Assembly (NCBI RefSeq): GCF_900182635.1
Contig: NZ_FXTD01000012.1
Coordinates: 1-64,000, forward strand
Length of the DNA: 64,000 nt
Direction: 5' to 3'
Source: Halorubrum cibi
Lineage (GTDB): Archaea > Halobacteriota > Halobacteria > Halobacteriales > Haloferacaceae
Numbering within the stretch: position 1 is the stretch's first letter; each line of letters opens with the position of its first letter. Shown one piece after another: positions 16,801-25,119 of this stretch. Both the position numbers and the translations under genes were made by a program. The notes beneath the pieces were generated by a model that did no database searches, was not told where the DNA came from, and saw only the letters and a list, made by a program, of their open reading frames with translations.

Positions 16801-17961
16801 GAACTGGGCTTCGACACTATCGTCTTCATCAGGATCAGTTCGGAACAGCCCACCGTTGTATGCGGGGATGTAGAGGTCCTCCTCGGGGATACCACGGGAT
16901 TTACTCCCTTGATCAATCAGCTTGAATAGCCCGTCCAACTGATCCCAGAGGTTGTCCTGCCAGCCTCGATATTTCGGATTCGAACTGTCCAGTTCCTCAG
17001 CGATGTCCTGCTTAAGCGAGTTCAGACTATAGGATTCCTCGTAGATCTCGTTATTGGTGTCGAGCAGATCGCGACCCTCACTCTCGGCGTAAAGCACGAA
17101 GATCAGCCGGTACAAGTAGATGAGTGAACTGTCGTGAATGAGGTCGAGATCGTCTTCGGAGAGGTCGTTGTCCGGGTACTGCATAAACCCCTCCGAGAGC
17201 GTCTTGATCGCCTCGTAGATGTTGTCCTGCAGATCCTCTCCTAACTCTTGGGCAAAGACGTTGGACTCCCCGTAGACATCGTCAAGGAAACAATCACCGC
17301 TGGAATCCTCGAGAAACGCGCCATGTCGGAAGAAGAGATAGAAGTATTTGAAGTCCTCAAGATCGCCTTTTTCGAGGAGCGTCGGTAAGTCTATCTCGTA
17401 GTAGGAGTCCAGTCGGTGACTCGTCGGGCTGTAGTAGAGCCTCCATTTTTTCCCGTTGGTGAGCACGGCCCATCGTGCGTCGTCGACTTCCTGGAGGTAG
17501 ACGTGAATCTGGTAGCTCGGGTTCTCGAAGTCGCGTTCGTGTTCGCCACTCCCTCGGGTGTCGAGTGGACGGTCCCAGCGCTTAGCGTCTGCGACCGCGA
17601 CGGCGTCCTTGTAGAAGTCGCCCCCTTCCTCGCGGCGGTCGAACGCGCCACGTGCGGCATCCTCAGACTCGAAAAAGCCGTAGTCGGGACGGCGTTGAGT
17701 CCGGCTGGTACTCTCCTCAACCTCGAACGGGATGCCCAGCTTCCGGAACATCGGCCGGATGAACTTCTCCTCGAGTTGCGACTCGTTGCGCTTGGGAGCC
17801 GTCCCTTGCTCGCGCTCCCACAAGCCCATAATGTCCGCTTTCGCCTCACGGAGTTCGTCGTCGCTGAACTCCTCCCACGCTTCGGTTTCGGGAAGGTGCT
17901 CATCGAGGTAGTAGTTGGAGAACAGATCACGATTCGTTCGATATGATAGAGTCGTTTGCAT
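13852..17961 (-). CDS. drmMI: DrmMI-type adenine DNA methyltransferase, DISARM (Eco57I-like architecture)
   Basis: 1369 residues from the ATG at 17961. The frame stays open to 17997 without a better start. N6-adenine methyltransferase motifs are DPAMGSGHFLTSA near residue 537, YGVDLNPLAVELAKVSLWLR, and IGNPPYIRSRS near 789. The N-terminal 250 residues include PDYGFF and VAVADAKRW, resembling the degenerate nuclease region of type IIG enzymes. The C-terminal third is AT-rich and probably recognises the target sequence. In DISARM the methylase marks host DNA while DrmA-C act on unmodified DNA. DrmD, DrmA, DrmB and DrmC lie 4 kb away on the other strand. A stand-alone type IIG enzyme is the alternative reading. 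Confidence 0.8.
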   Translation of the reverse strand: MQTTLSYRTNRDLFSNYYLDEHLPETEAWEEFSDDELREAKADIMGLWEREQGTAPKRNESQLEEKFIRPMFRKLGIPFEVEESTSRTQRRPDYGFFESEDAARGAFDRREEGGDFYKDAVAVADAKRWDRPLDTRGSGEHERDFENPSYQIHVYLQEVDDARWAVLTNGKKWRLYYSPTSHRLDSYYEIDLPTLLEKGDLEDFKYFYLFFRHGAFLEDSSGDCFLDDVYGESNVFAQELGEDLQDNIYEAIKTLSEGFMQYPDNDLSEDDLDLIHDSSLIYLYRLIFVLYAESEGRDLLDTNNEIYEESYSLNSLKQDIAEELDSSNPKYRGWQDNLWDQLDGLFKLIDQGSKSRGIPEEDLYIPAYNGGLFRTDPDEDDSVEAQFLANHQVGDAYLAEVIELLTRSQNGGGKIFVDYSSLDVRHLGSIYEGLLEYQLAVADEPLALEDGAYVPAGDGDEVIVEEGEVHLSTGSGERKATGSYYTPVYVVEYIVEETLDPLVTDIQNDLMAQSARGERGFAAEFAERIFDLKILDPAMGSGHFLTSAIDYLAREIIDAQEKQAAQQGIETVDEEHDINWARRQVAQRCIYGVDLNPLAVELAKVSLWLRTLAAEQPLAFLDHHLKTGNSLVGSDIEGIEELESDAGGDGQNTSLADFGVARKGTIEQLMRIYQDFIAIENQDLADVKEMEAKYDEFERNKLRQRLEAMANVSTADDFGLDGIPSGAYERMAAALDEDEEWKAIEELEWFRTAQKWASRDRYFHWRLEYPEVFYGSDGVEKDKPGFDAVIGNPPYIRSRSLDEFQKSYFKSKYDSTTGRWDIYCLFTEKGIEICTNSISYIQPSMFLRRPYGEGLRKVISERSHVTEIVELSDVQVFGEATNYVCILSLSNNSSEDEFVVYTPDPNDYETLDRESMKNYNLNNSDLSKKPWDVIPAPVANVLGSFSDDLVTLDIVTKSISQGIDTSKDEVYFVDPETVSEYQLEEEILKPVLKGQDVKRYEPPKTVLKSIYPYKNDRVIPEDQMKSKFPNTWDYLKENEEKARSRTHVMNSNRNWYELWCERDSGIYQNPKILTPEISDQSNFTADVGDENYYFNTKVKSIRVTEDYNLKFLLGLLNSELLEFIYRGISPQKRGGFRAYKTGFLHELQVPTSVDQKIVRAVEDILDNKNQMSEININLSDYLGEYSWGASLQEIPRYQPPAGVSDTILSKTSEDYDGLRVGDVHVEATGTKTTIYASARYKPEDPEEYDTDQWGYTETQKFAALEFIGLSQERENLLQQFVPFAVEKGNGFAGFREKATKTNSLINRLEKISLPQYSDIETSFKNYQRNKSRYDNLKNEVEQLEQDIDKRVYELYSIPEEKIKTVKEGI

Positions 17962-18109
17962 GGTACTCAAACGCGGACCACAGACTTGCCCTCGCAAACT
18001 GGGTTATGTCCATGAGCCATAGGGTATGCTCATACCCATTGCTGGGGGTGTAATAATTCTTCGTCATCACCAGACGCTGGCTCCTTCTCCGAGCTACAGC
18101 TGAAGCCTG

Positions 18110-19456
18110 CTACTCCGATGAGAGCAATTCGGCTCGAATCGCCCTCGCAATGGTTTCCATCAGTAATGGTGGCACAGCATTCCCGACGATCTTATACGCT
18201 TGGGTCCGACTCACCGGGAATTCAAACGAATCTTTGAACCCTTGGAGGCGAGCCGCCTCGCGTACAGACAACGACCGCGCCTCTCGCGGGTGGATGAACA
18301 TATGGCCGTCTTTGTGAATATGCGCGAGGATCGTTGAGGCGGGCTTTCTCGGATGTTGCTTCTTGTATTTATCCAAGAACACATCTCCACGGTAGGGTTG
18401 TAAGTCCGTACTCACATCACCAATATTCCAGCCGACGCCCTCACCAAGTAGTTTGTAGATCGTCAAATCCAGCAGATTGTGCTCACGAGCCTCGTGATTC
18501 GTGAGTGGTGTCGGTTCGCTGTCGTCATCAGTATCCAAGTCCCGAGCCCATTCTTGGTACGGAGAAACTGCTGGAATCGTATACTCATCAGCCTTCACAG
18601 GTGGCTTCTCCCCTTTCGGCGACAGCGGAGGGAGGTCAAGGATTGCATCCGCAACCGTGACGTACGGCTGCCTATAGGATGGCTGTGATAGGGCCGACTC
18701 GTCATCACGATCCTCAGCTGCTTCTTCGTCACCAAAGGTCGCAAGCGTCGCTTGGTCAGAGGGACTAAACGCATCGGGCTCCTGTCGAACCCGCATCATA
18801 CTCTCTGAATCGGATTCGGGCTCGCGGTGCGTGCGCCACGTATCCAAATCCAGATCTCTCGCCCCTGATTGGGTGCCAATGAAGAAGACGCGATTCCGAT
18901 GTTGAGGCACACCATAATCAGCTGCATCGACTTCAAACACGTCGACCTCATAGCCGATCACTGCAAATTCTCGCCGTATGGCCTGCGCCGCCTGTTCCCC
19001 GTCAGCAGTTTTTGCTGATAGCATCCCTGGGACGTTTTCCATCGCCACAGCGGTCGGTTGGAAATGATCGACGAAGCGAATGAAGTCCTGATAGAGACTG
19101 TGCCGTTCGTCACTCGCAACGGATCGCCCATCCACCGACTGAAGCTTACTCCGGCCCATCATCGAAAACGTCGGACACGGAGGCCCACCTGCAACGAGGT
19201 CGAGCTCACCCGGATCAACCGTGGGAAGCACCGATTCGGGACCCGTTTCTGAGAGGTCCGCTTGCTCGACAGTCTCAGTTGTATCACCGAGATTCGTCCG
19301 GTAGGTTGTAACCGCGTCCGCATCTGAATCCGCGGCCCACAACACATCGAATCCAGCCGCTTGCAGACCGAGAGAGATCCCGCCGCCACCACAAAAGAGG
19401 TCGATGGCAGTGGGTGAATTAGTCGTCACTGCCAACGGATTGCCGTCCTCAGGCAA
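18110..19456 (-). CDS. C5-cytosine DNA methyltransferase (possible DrmMII-like)
   Basis: 448 residues with all key Dcm-family motifs: I IDLFCGGGGISLGLQAAGF, IV GGPPCPTFSMMG with the catalytic Cys, VI AMENVPGML, VIII QHRNRVFFIG, and the C-terminal IVGNAVPPLLMETIARA. It transfers methyl to cytosine C5. A variable, acidic stretch of about 100 residues between motifs VIII and IX is the likely target recognition region. It lies between drmMI and another cytosine methyltransferase, all on the minus strand. Class 2 DISARM uses a cytosine methylase (DrmMII) in place of DrmMI, so its presence beside drmMI makes this locus mixed. Confidence 0.9.
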   Translation of the reverse strand: MPEDGNPLAVTTNSPTAIDLFCGGGGISLGLQAAGFDVLWAADSDADAVTTYRTNLGDTTETVEQADLSETGPESVLPTVDPGELDLVAGGPPCPTFSMMGRSKLQSVDGRSVASDERHSLYQDFIRFVDHFQPTAVAMENVPGMLSAKTADGEQAAQAIRREFAVIGYEVDVFEVDAADYGVPQHRNRVFFIGTQSGARDLDLDTWRTHREPESDSESMMRVRQEPDAFSPSDQATLATFGDEEAAEDRDDESALSQPSYRQPYVTVADAILDLPPLSPKGEKPPVKADEYTIPAVSPYQEWARDLDTDDDSEPTPLTNHEAREHNLLDLTIYKLLGEGVGWNIGDVSTDLQPYRGDVFLDKYKKQHPRKPASTILAHIHKDGHMFIHPREARSLSVREAARLQGFKDSFEFPVSRTQAYKIVGNAVPPLLMETIARAIRAELLSSE

Positions 19457-19538
19457 ATATATTCGGAAATGTAGTATTGAAAGTTCGATATCCTACCAGA
19501 TTGCCCACAGAGACGACGGCATCCGCCGGAGACCTCTT

Positions 19539-21806
19539 CTAATCGTCGTCAGACACAGCAGCTTGTACCGAGCTGCCCACAGCCTCAACAGAGTCACTAG
19601 TGCTAGTGGCCAGGGTATCTGCGACGGCAGTTGCAACGTGATGACCCAGCAATGGTGGCACCGCGTTCCCGATTTGACGGAACCAACTCGTAAATGCTCC
19701 CAAAAACACGTAATCATCGGGGAACGTCTGAATCCTAGCCGCTTCCCGGGGTGTCACACCACGATTCCGTCGCGAATCTGCCTTTTCAGAGTTTACACTG
19801 ACGTGATCGTAGTAATCCGGGATGATGAAGTTGTTACTGTCTTTTGCGAGGTGTGCCACCACCGTTGGAGCGGGGTCATCCCAGCGAAGCATACGGTACT
19901 TATCACCGAATCGAGGCTCATCCTCTGTCCCGACATCGTAGTCAATGAGGTGGCCGTACTCCGTCGAATGGACGATATCCCAGCTGGTATCTCCGGGCGA
20001 CATTGCCGTCTCAAACAACTCTCGGTCTTTCGGCTTCGGATGCCGACGAGCTTGGTGATTAAACACTATCGAGGTGTCTGAACCTAACTTGTGGTCCGTC
20101 ACAAAGTCACTCCGACGACCACTGGTGCGACCGACCGTCACTTGGCCACCCCTTCCACGACGGATCTGGACAAGCCCTGACAGCGCATCACGGAGGTTCG
20201 GCGGGTCATCGGTTTGGTAGTCGTCAAGCCGATCGAACGCGCCAGCAACATCCGCCTCAGGAACAGCGCTATCGGCCTTCCGGCGACCAATAACAATAAC
20301 ACGGTCGCGTTTCTGTGGAATTCCATATTCTGAACAGTCCAGTTCGCGGTAATCGGCGTGATAGCCGGCATCGTCCAACTCCGCGATGACATCCTCGATA
20401 ATCCGATGGTCGGTCTCTTCAAGCCGATTCACGATTCCCATGACGTTTTCCATCACGATGAACTCAGGATCCAATCGTTGAATTGCCGCGATGTACTGTT
20501 CGTACAACGTCGTGCGGTGATCATCGATCACGCTGTAGCTGTCATCATCAGCCCGACGTGATCGGTAGCCCGCAATCGATAAGGCTTGGCAGGGCGGGCC
20601 GCCTACAACCACATCTACATCACCGCTGGCAGCTATTTTAGAGAAGGCGTCTGAGCTTACAGCCTCCTCGATATCCGTTGTCAGCACACGCTCGTGAGGA
20701 ATCTCCGGATGGTTCAGTCGATACGTATCGGTCGCAGCCTCGTTGTGGTCGACCGCCAAGGCCACCTGAAATCCGGTGGTCTCAAAACCCAGTGAAAGGC
20801 CACCGGCACCAGCGAAAAGGTCAACGATGACACTCTTGTTAGCTGCCTCTATAGGGCGTGCCTGCTTCTGCATCCGATACGACAGGAAGAACTTCCGTAC
20901 CTCAGTGGTCAGCTCCGATATGTCGGAGCCACGCATTTGCAAAATGGTTGCGAGTCCTCTGTGGAGGGGTAGGAGGAGACGATCTGTAATATCATCCTCG
21001 ATGCGTGGACGGTGCGCCTGCTCGGGGTCACGAGCGCTTGGTGCAAGCAGCCCGAGCGCGACTGCCCCATCTGTAAGGGCCGGATCAGTCGGCCAGACTG
21101 GTTTATCAAAGGCTGTCAGTAGCAACCACCATGCATCGTGTTTATCGATATTCGGCAGTTCGGTGAGAAATGCAACAAGGTGGTCGTAGCTCGTGGTTGG
21201 GAGGTCAGTTAGTGAAACGCCGTCTACGTAGCGGTGTTCGCTGAGGATGTCAAGTGCATCGAGGAGCTGCTGTGCCCGTTCTATCGCGACTCTGTGGTCT
21301 GTCCGTTCGTCTAGATACTGCTTGAGTTCGGTCGGTGTCCACTCAGCAATTTCTTCCCAAGTCCTGTCAGCGGTGAGCGTGGCGATACGCCGGCGATAAT
21401 CATGCTGGAAATATCGTGGCAAACATCCATCACAGGGGCCCGCAAGGACGGTTGCAGCGACGCTGTTCAGCGGGTTACCGTGACCACTCAACGGATCGCC
21501 ACAGCAGCACGAGCCGTCTTGATCCGAATGTGCAAGCTGGCCCGATGTCGCGTCGATAGTGGCAAGCGCACAGTCATATTTTTCATTATCCGTTGTGCGC
21601 TTTTTTGCAAGTGCAATGTCGGTCGCAGTCGGACACCCAACCGGTAACTGGCGGTGTGTGGTCGCACCATCTGCTAGCAGTGCTTTGGCAAGAGCTTCGG
21701 AATGGCGCATCAGCAGCTTTCGGTGAGCTGCGTACTCAGATGCCGGGGCATCGGCAGCGGTCGCCGCTGCCTCGGCTATCCCCGTATGTGCCATCCCTCG
21801 TGACAT
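19539..21806 (-). CDS. Fusion: endonuclease III-like (HhH-GPD) domain plus C5-cytosine methyltransferase
   Basis: 755 residues. From about 325 to 735 it is a Dcm-type methyltransferase: IVDLFAGAGGLSLGFETTGF, VVGGPPCQALSIAGYRSRR, IVMENVMGIVNR, PQKRDRVIVIGRR and a late QIGNAVPPLLGHHVA. Residues about 145-300 resemble endonuclease III: EEIAEWTPTELKQYL, then ELPNIDKHDAWWLLLTAFDK followed by PVWPTDPALTDGAVALGLL, matching the LPGVGRKTA...PVFPVDTHV region. Asp241 aligns with the catalytic Asp, but the Lys of bifunctional enzymes is replaced by His. A Cys cluster (C100-102, C125, C128) precedes this domain and may bind metal. A TATA box 23-31 bp upstream indicates a leaderless transcript. The methylase call is certain and the glycosylase-like fold is a by-eye assignment. 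Confidence 0.85.
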   Translation of the reverse strand: MSRGMAHTGIAEAAATAADAPASEYAAHRKLLMRHSEALAKALLADGATTHRQLPVGCPTATDIALAKKRTTDNEKYDCALATIDATSGQLAHSDQDGSCCCGDPLSGHGNPLNSVAATVLAGPCDGCLPRYFQHDYRRRIATLTADRTWEEIAEWTPTELKQYLDERTDHRVAIERAQQLLDALDILSEHRYVDGVSLTDLPTTSYDHLVAFLTELPNIDKHDAWWLLLTAFDKPVWPTDPALTDGAVALGLLAPSARDPEQAHRPRIEDDITDRLLLPLHRGLATILQMRGSDISELTTEVRKFFLSYRMQKQARPIEAANKSVIVDLFAGAGGLSLGFETTGFQVALAVDHNEAATDTYRLNHPEIPHERVLTTDIEEAVSSDAFSKIAASGDVDVVVGGPPCQALSIAGYRSRRADDDSYSVIDDHRTTLYEQYIAAIQRLDPEFIVMENVMGIVNRLEETDHRIIEDVIAELDDAGYHADYRELDCSEYGIPQKRDRVIVIGRRKADSAVPEADVAGAFDRLDDYQTDDPPNLRDALSGLVQIRRGRGGQVTVGRTSGRRSDFVTDHKLGSDTSIVFNHQARRHPKPKDRELFETAMSPGDTSWDIVHSTEYGHLIDYDVGTEDEPRFGDKYRMLRWDDPAPTVVAHLAKDSNNFIIPDYYDHVSVNSEKADSRRNRGVTPREAARIQTFPDDYVFLGAFTSWFRQIGNAVPPLLGHHVATAVADTLATSTSDSVEAVGSSVQAAVSDDD

Positions 21807-22113
21807 TATGACCTGGTATTAGTCCATCTCATATAAACCTACGTAGCTCACCTCGACGACGGCTAGCAGTTGCGGGGGACTGAAGGAAATCGTTGGCTGG
21901 CCAAGTGTTGGAAGACACAATTAGATGCTGTGAAAAGTTATATACGTCACCTTGTGGTTCTAACTCACATCAACCGGATAGCAGTATTACAGTCTAACAC
22001 TGCGAGCGGTACATAGACAGAATGACCGAGCAGGTCCTACCTCCACATATATCCGACGCACGAATTATGAAGATTCACCATCATCTGGCGTTATTCACAC
22101 GAAACGCAGCTGT
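21807..22113. promoter_or_regulatory. Divergent promoter region between the methyltransferase fusion and drmD
   Basis: 307 bp without a gene, separating the minus-strand methyltransferase block from the plus-strand drmD-A-B-C block. Reading minus, TTTATATGA at 21829-21837 lies 23-31 bp before the ATG at 21806, a haloarchaeal leaderless promoter. Reading plus, GAAAAGTTATATAC at about 21932-21945 is the best TATA/BRE match for drmD and would give a leader of about 140 nt. The region is a natural control point for balancing methylation against restriction. Confidence 0.55.
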
Positions 22114-25035
22114 ATGAGTGATTTCACCATCGGTGATCGCGTTGACTTTGGCAACGGGACTGGAGAAATCATCAAAATCGAAGGCGACCAAGCAGATGGC
22201 GGTATCTTGCACATCCTGTCGGCTGACGGCGAGCTAAAGAAACTGCCAGCTGGGCTCCCCCACATCACAGTCATTGAGTCTTCAGAAGGACTGCTGGCGA
22301 AGGGCGAATTTGCAGATCCACGACGCTACGATCTTAGACAGACAGCCCTTGAGCTTTCTGCGAACCGAAGTTACGATCACTTCATCGCACTTCCCCACAA
22401 TCGGATCAAAATTGAACCGTACCAAGTGAAGGCAGTCCATGAAATTCTCTCATCGTACGATCACCGGTATTTGATTGCCGACGAGGTAGGGCTCGGGAAG
22501 ACTATCGAGGCAGCGATGGTCATTGAGGAGTTGGCTGCTCGAGATCGTGCCGACCGCGTTCTCATTGTCACCCCGGCGCCGCTCCAGCAACAATGGCAAG
22601 AGGAGCTCCGCGAGAAATTCGGCCAAGAGTTCGTAATCTATGACCGTGAATTTGTTGAGACCCAACAGAACGCACATCCCTCGCAGAATGCGTGGATGCA
22701 AGAGGATCGTATCATCACATCTGTCGACTTTGCAAAGCAAGCCGATATTCGAGATGCACTCGGGAACCTTTCTCAAGAGTGGGATATCGCTGTGTTTGAC
22801 GAATCCCATCACCTGACTGCCCGACGTGAGGGGCAGGCTGGTATCGAGAAAACACAACGATATCGCCTCGGAGAGGTTGTTAGCAGACATTCTGATGGTC
22901 TTCTATTCCTTACTGGGACGCCACACAACGGGAAACGTGACCAGTTCTACTTCATGCTCAAACTACTCGACCCATACCGCTTCGAGGATGAAGATCACAT
23001 TACTCCCGATGGATTACGGGACCTGATGATCCGACGGCTGAAGTCTAACATGACGCGCGAGGACGGGAGTCGAATGTTCCCGGAGAAAGAGATCAGGACG
23101 CTCCCAGTCACCTTCACACAGGCCGAGCAAGCCCTCTATGAGGATGTTACGGAGTATATATCGGAGCACTTCAACCGCGGGAGTTCGTCAGATTCCAACG
23201 TCGCAGGATTCGCGATGGCGGTATACCAGAAGCGGTTGGTCTCGTCTGTCTACGCGATTCGGAAATCGATAGAAAATCGCATTCAAGCGTTGAGTGGTGG
23301 GGGTGCCGATGGAAAACTGTCCAAGCTTGTCCAACAACTGCTCCCGAAATACAGACGAGACCCCGAGATGCTTACTGACCAAGCTCGTGAACAGGTTGAA
23401 CGTGAATTAGAACAGGTCTCGTTTACTGACAATCCCGAAGAGCTGGAGCAAGAGCTTGAAATTCTCGAAGAACTCCGTGACCAAGCAAGACAGGTCAGAG
23501 TTGATTCAAAAGCACAGAAACTTCAAAAATTTGTTAATGGAATTTTGGAATCTGATCCTGACGAGAAAATCCTGATTTTCACAGAATATACCGACACGCT
23601 GGAATACCTTCGTGATGAGGTATTCAGCTCCTATCGAACCGCAGAGATTTACGGGGATCTCGGTCAGTCCCAGCGGCGAAAGCAAGTCGAACGCTTCGAG
23701 GAAGAGGCGAACCTGATGTTGGCGACTGACGCGGCACGAGAGGGGTTGAACCTTCAATTTGCACACATTATGGTCAACTACGATCTCCCTTGGAATCCAA
23801 ATCGTATTGACCAGCGAATCGGTCGATTACACCGCTACGGACAAGATGAGACCGTAAAGATTCACAATTTGTTCGTCGACGAGACTCGTGAGAGCGAAAT
23901 TTTGGAGCGACTTCTTGAGAAGATCGATGAAATCGAGTCTCAACTCGGATTGAGCTCTGATGTCCTCGGGTTAGTACTGGATGATTTCAACCTCGAAGAT
24001 GAGATTATGACTGCTGTCGCCTCACACAAAGAGGTGGATGACGTGATTGAGGAGGTTGAGCAGCATATCACCGCCAATCAAGCAGATGTTACAGCGGCAC
24101 AAGAGCAGCTGACTGCCGCTGAACACGAGTCAGATGAAGCCGAAACTAAGAAAATCAGGGAACTTATCGCTCGAAGCGAAGAGAACACGGTTCTTGGTGA
24201 TGAAGTCCGTCAGCTACTTCGACAGTTCTTCGCCGAATTTGGTGGAACTCTTCGGAAAGAGACGGGAACGGGGGAGCCTGTTTTGTTCCATGTTGAGCCC
24301 CCGAAAATCCTCCAAGGGAACAGTGTCGACGCGGTGTATGAGCAGGTAACATTTGATCGTGAAACCGCGGTCGAGAACCCGAAATCAGAGTTTATGTCCA
24401 TTGAGCATGAGTTAGTAGAAGCACTGCTTGCGTTCTGTAGCGACGAAGAACGGGCTGGAGGACTAACCACTGTGAAAACAGCCGCCACAGATGAGCCCAC
24501 ACCAGGAATTTTCTTCACATTCCGTTTGGAATGTATCGATGGGGTTGGGGACGTCGTTGCAGAAGAGCTCTTCCAGACCTACATTACATTGGATGGCGAA
24601 CTCCATGACCTACCAGAGTTTACTGGTGGCCTGCCACCTGAGCAAGCGAAGAGTTCCGAACCTGTCAACTCAGTCATTAATAAACACGAAAAGCTACAGA
24701 ATACGGCCGTGGCAGTTGCTCAAAGTCGAGGCGAGGAACTTCGAGCTACAATAGCAGAGGATCGTGAAAAAGCAACTGAGACGCGAATTGAGAACACCAA
24801 GGCATATTTCGACGCTCGTGAGGAGCGTTTGAACGCCGATTTAGAATCGTATCAAGAGCAAGACAAACAAGATGATAAAGATATGTCTGCACTCATCAAT
24901 AAGCGCCGTAGACAGTTAGAAGATATCAACTCCGAGCGTGAGCAAGTCCTTGCTCAACTCGAAACGAAGCAAGTAGTTGCTTGCGAAGAACCAAAGCTGG
25001 TCAGCATCGCAGTAGTCGTTGATGGCTTAAACTAA
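22114..25035 (+). CDS. drmD: DrmD, SNF2-type helicase of class 1 DISARM
   Basis: 973 residues. SNF2/RapA helicase motifs: Walker A ADEVGLGKTIEAAMVIEEL near residue 125, VLIVTPAPLQQQW, DESHH (DEAH box), LTGTPHNGKRDQFYFML, then in the second RecA domain ATDAAREGLNLQFAHIMVNY and PNRIDQRIGRLHRYGQD. The C-terminal 250 residues are helical and charged. This is the helicase that distinguishes class 1 DISARM. It precedes drmA by 84 bp on the same strand. Remnants of a related gene lie between the two TBP genes. It should use ATP hydrolysis to move on duplex DNA. The exact step in phage blocking is not known from sequence. Confidence 0.85.
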   Translation: MSDFTIGDRVDFGNGTGEIIKIEGDQADGGILHILSADGELKKLPAGLPHITVIESSEGLLAKGEFADPRRYDLRQTALELSANRSYDHFIALPHNRIKIEPYQVKAVHEILSSYDHRYLIADEVGLGKTIEAAMVIEELAARDRADRVLIVTPAPLQQQWQEELREKFGQEFVIYDREFVETQQNAHPSQNAWMQEDRIITSVDFAKQADIRDALGNLSQEWDIAVFDESHHLTARREGQAGIEKTQRYRLGEVVSRHSDGLLFLTGTPHNGKRDQFYFMLKLLDPYRFEDEDHITPDGLRDLMIRRLKSNMTREDGSRMFPEKEIRTLPVTFTQAEQALYEDVTEYISEHFNRGSSSDSNVAGFAMAVYQKRLVSSVYAIRKSIENRIQALSGGGADGKLSKLVQQLLPKYRRDPEMLTDQAREQVERELEQVSFTDNPEELEQELEILEELRDQARQVRVDSKAQKLQKFVNGILESDPDEKILIFTEYTDTLEYLRDEVFSSYRTAEIYGDLGQSQRRKQVERFEEEANLMLATDAAREGLNLQFAHIMVNYDLPWNPNRIDQRIGRLHRYGQDETVKIHNLFVDETRESEILERLLEKIDEIESQLGLSSDVLGLVLDDFNLEDEIMTAVASHKEVDDVIEEVEQHITANQADVTAAQEQLTAAEHESDEAETKKIRELIARSEENTVLGDEVRQLLRQFFAEFGGTLRKETGTGEPVLFHVEPPKILQGNSVDAVYEQVTFDRETAVENPKSEFMSIEHELVEALLAFCSDEERAGGLTTVKTAATDEPTPGIFFTFRLECIDGVGDVVAEELFQTYITLDGELHDLPEFTGGLPPEQAKSSEPVNSVINKHEKLQNTAVAVAQSRGEELRATIAEDREKATETRIENTKAYFDAREERLNADLESYQEQDKQDDKDMSALINKRRRQLEDINSEREQVLAQLETKQVVACEEPKLVSIAVVVDGLN

Positions 25036-25119
25036 TCCTGATGGTCGATTCTAACTTGAAATTCAGAGAGGGAGGCAAAAAGCTATGACACAGCGTCGAC
25101 ACGGTCAAACCAGCTATCG

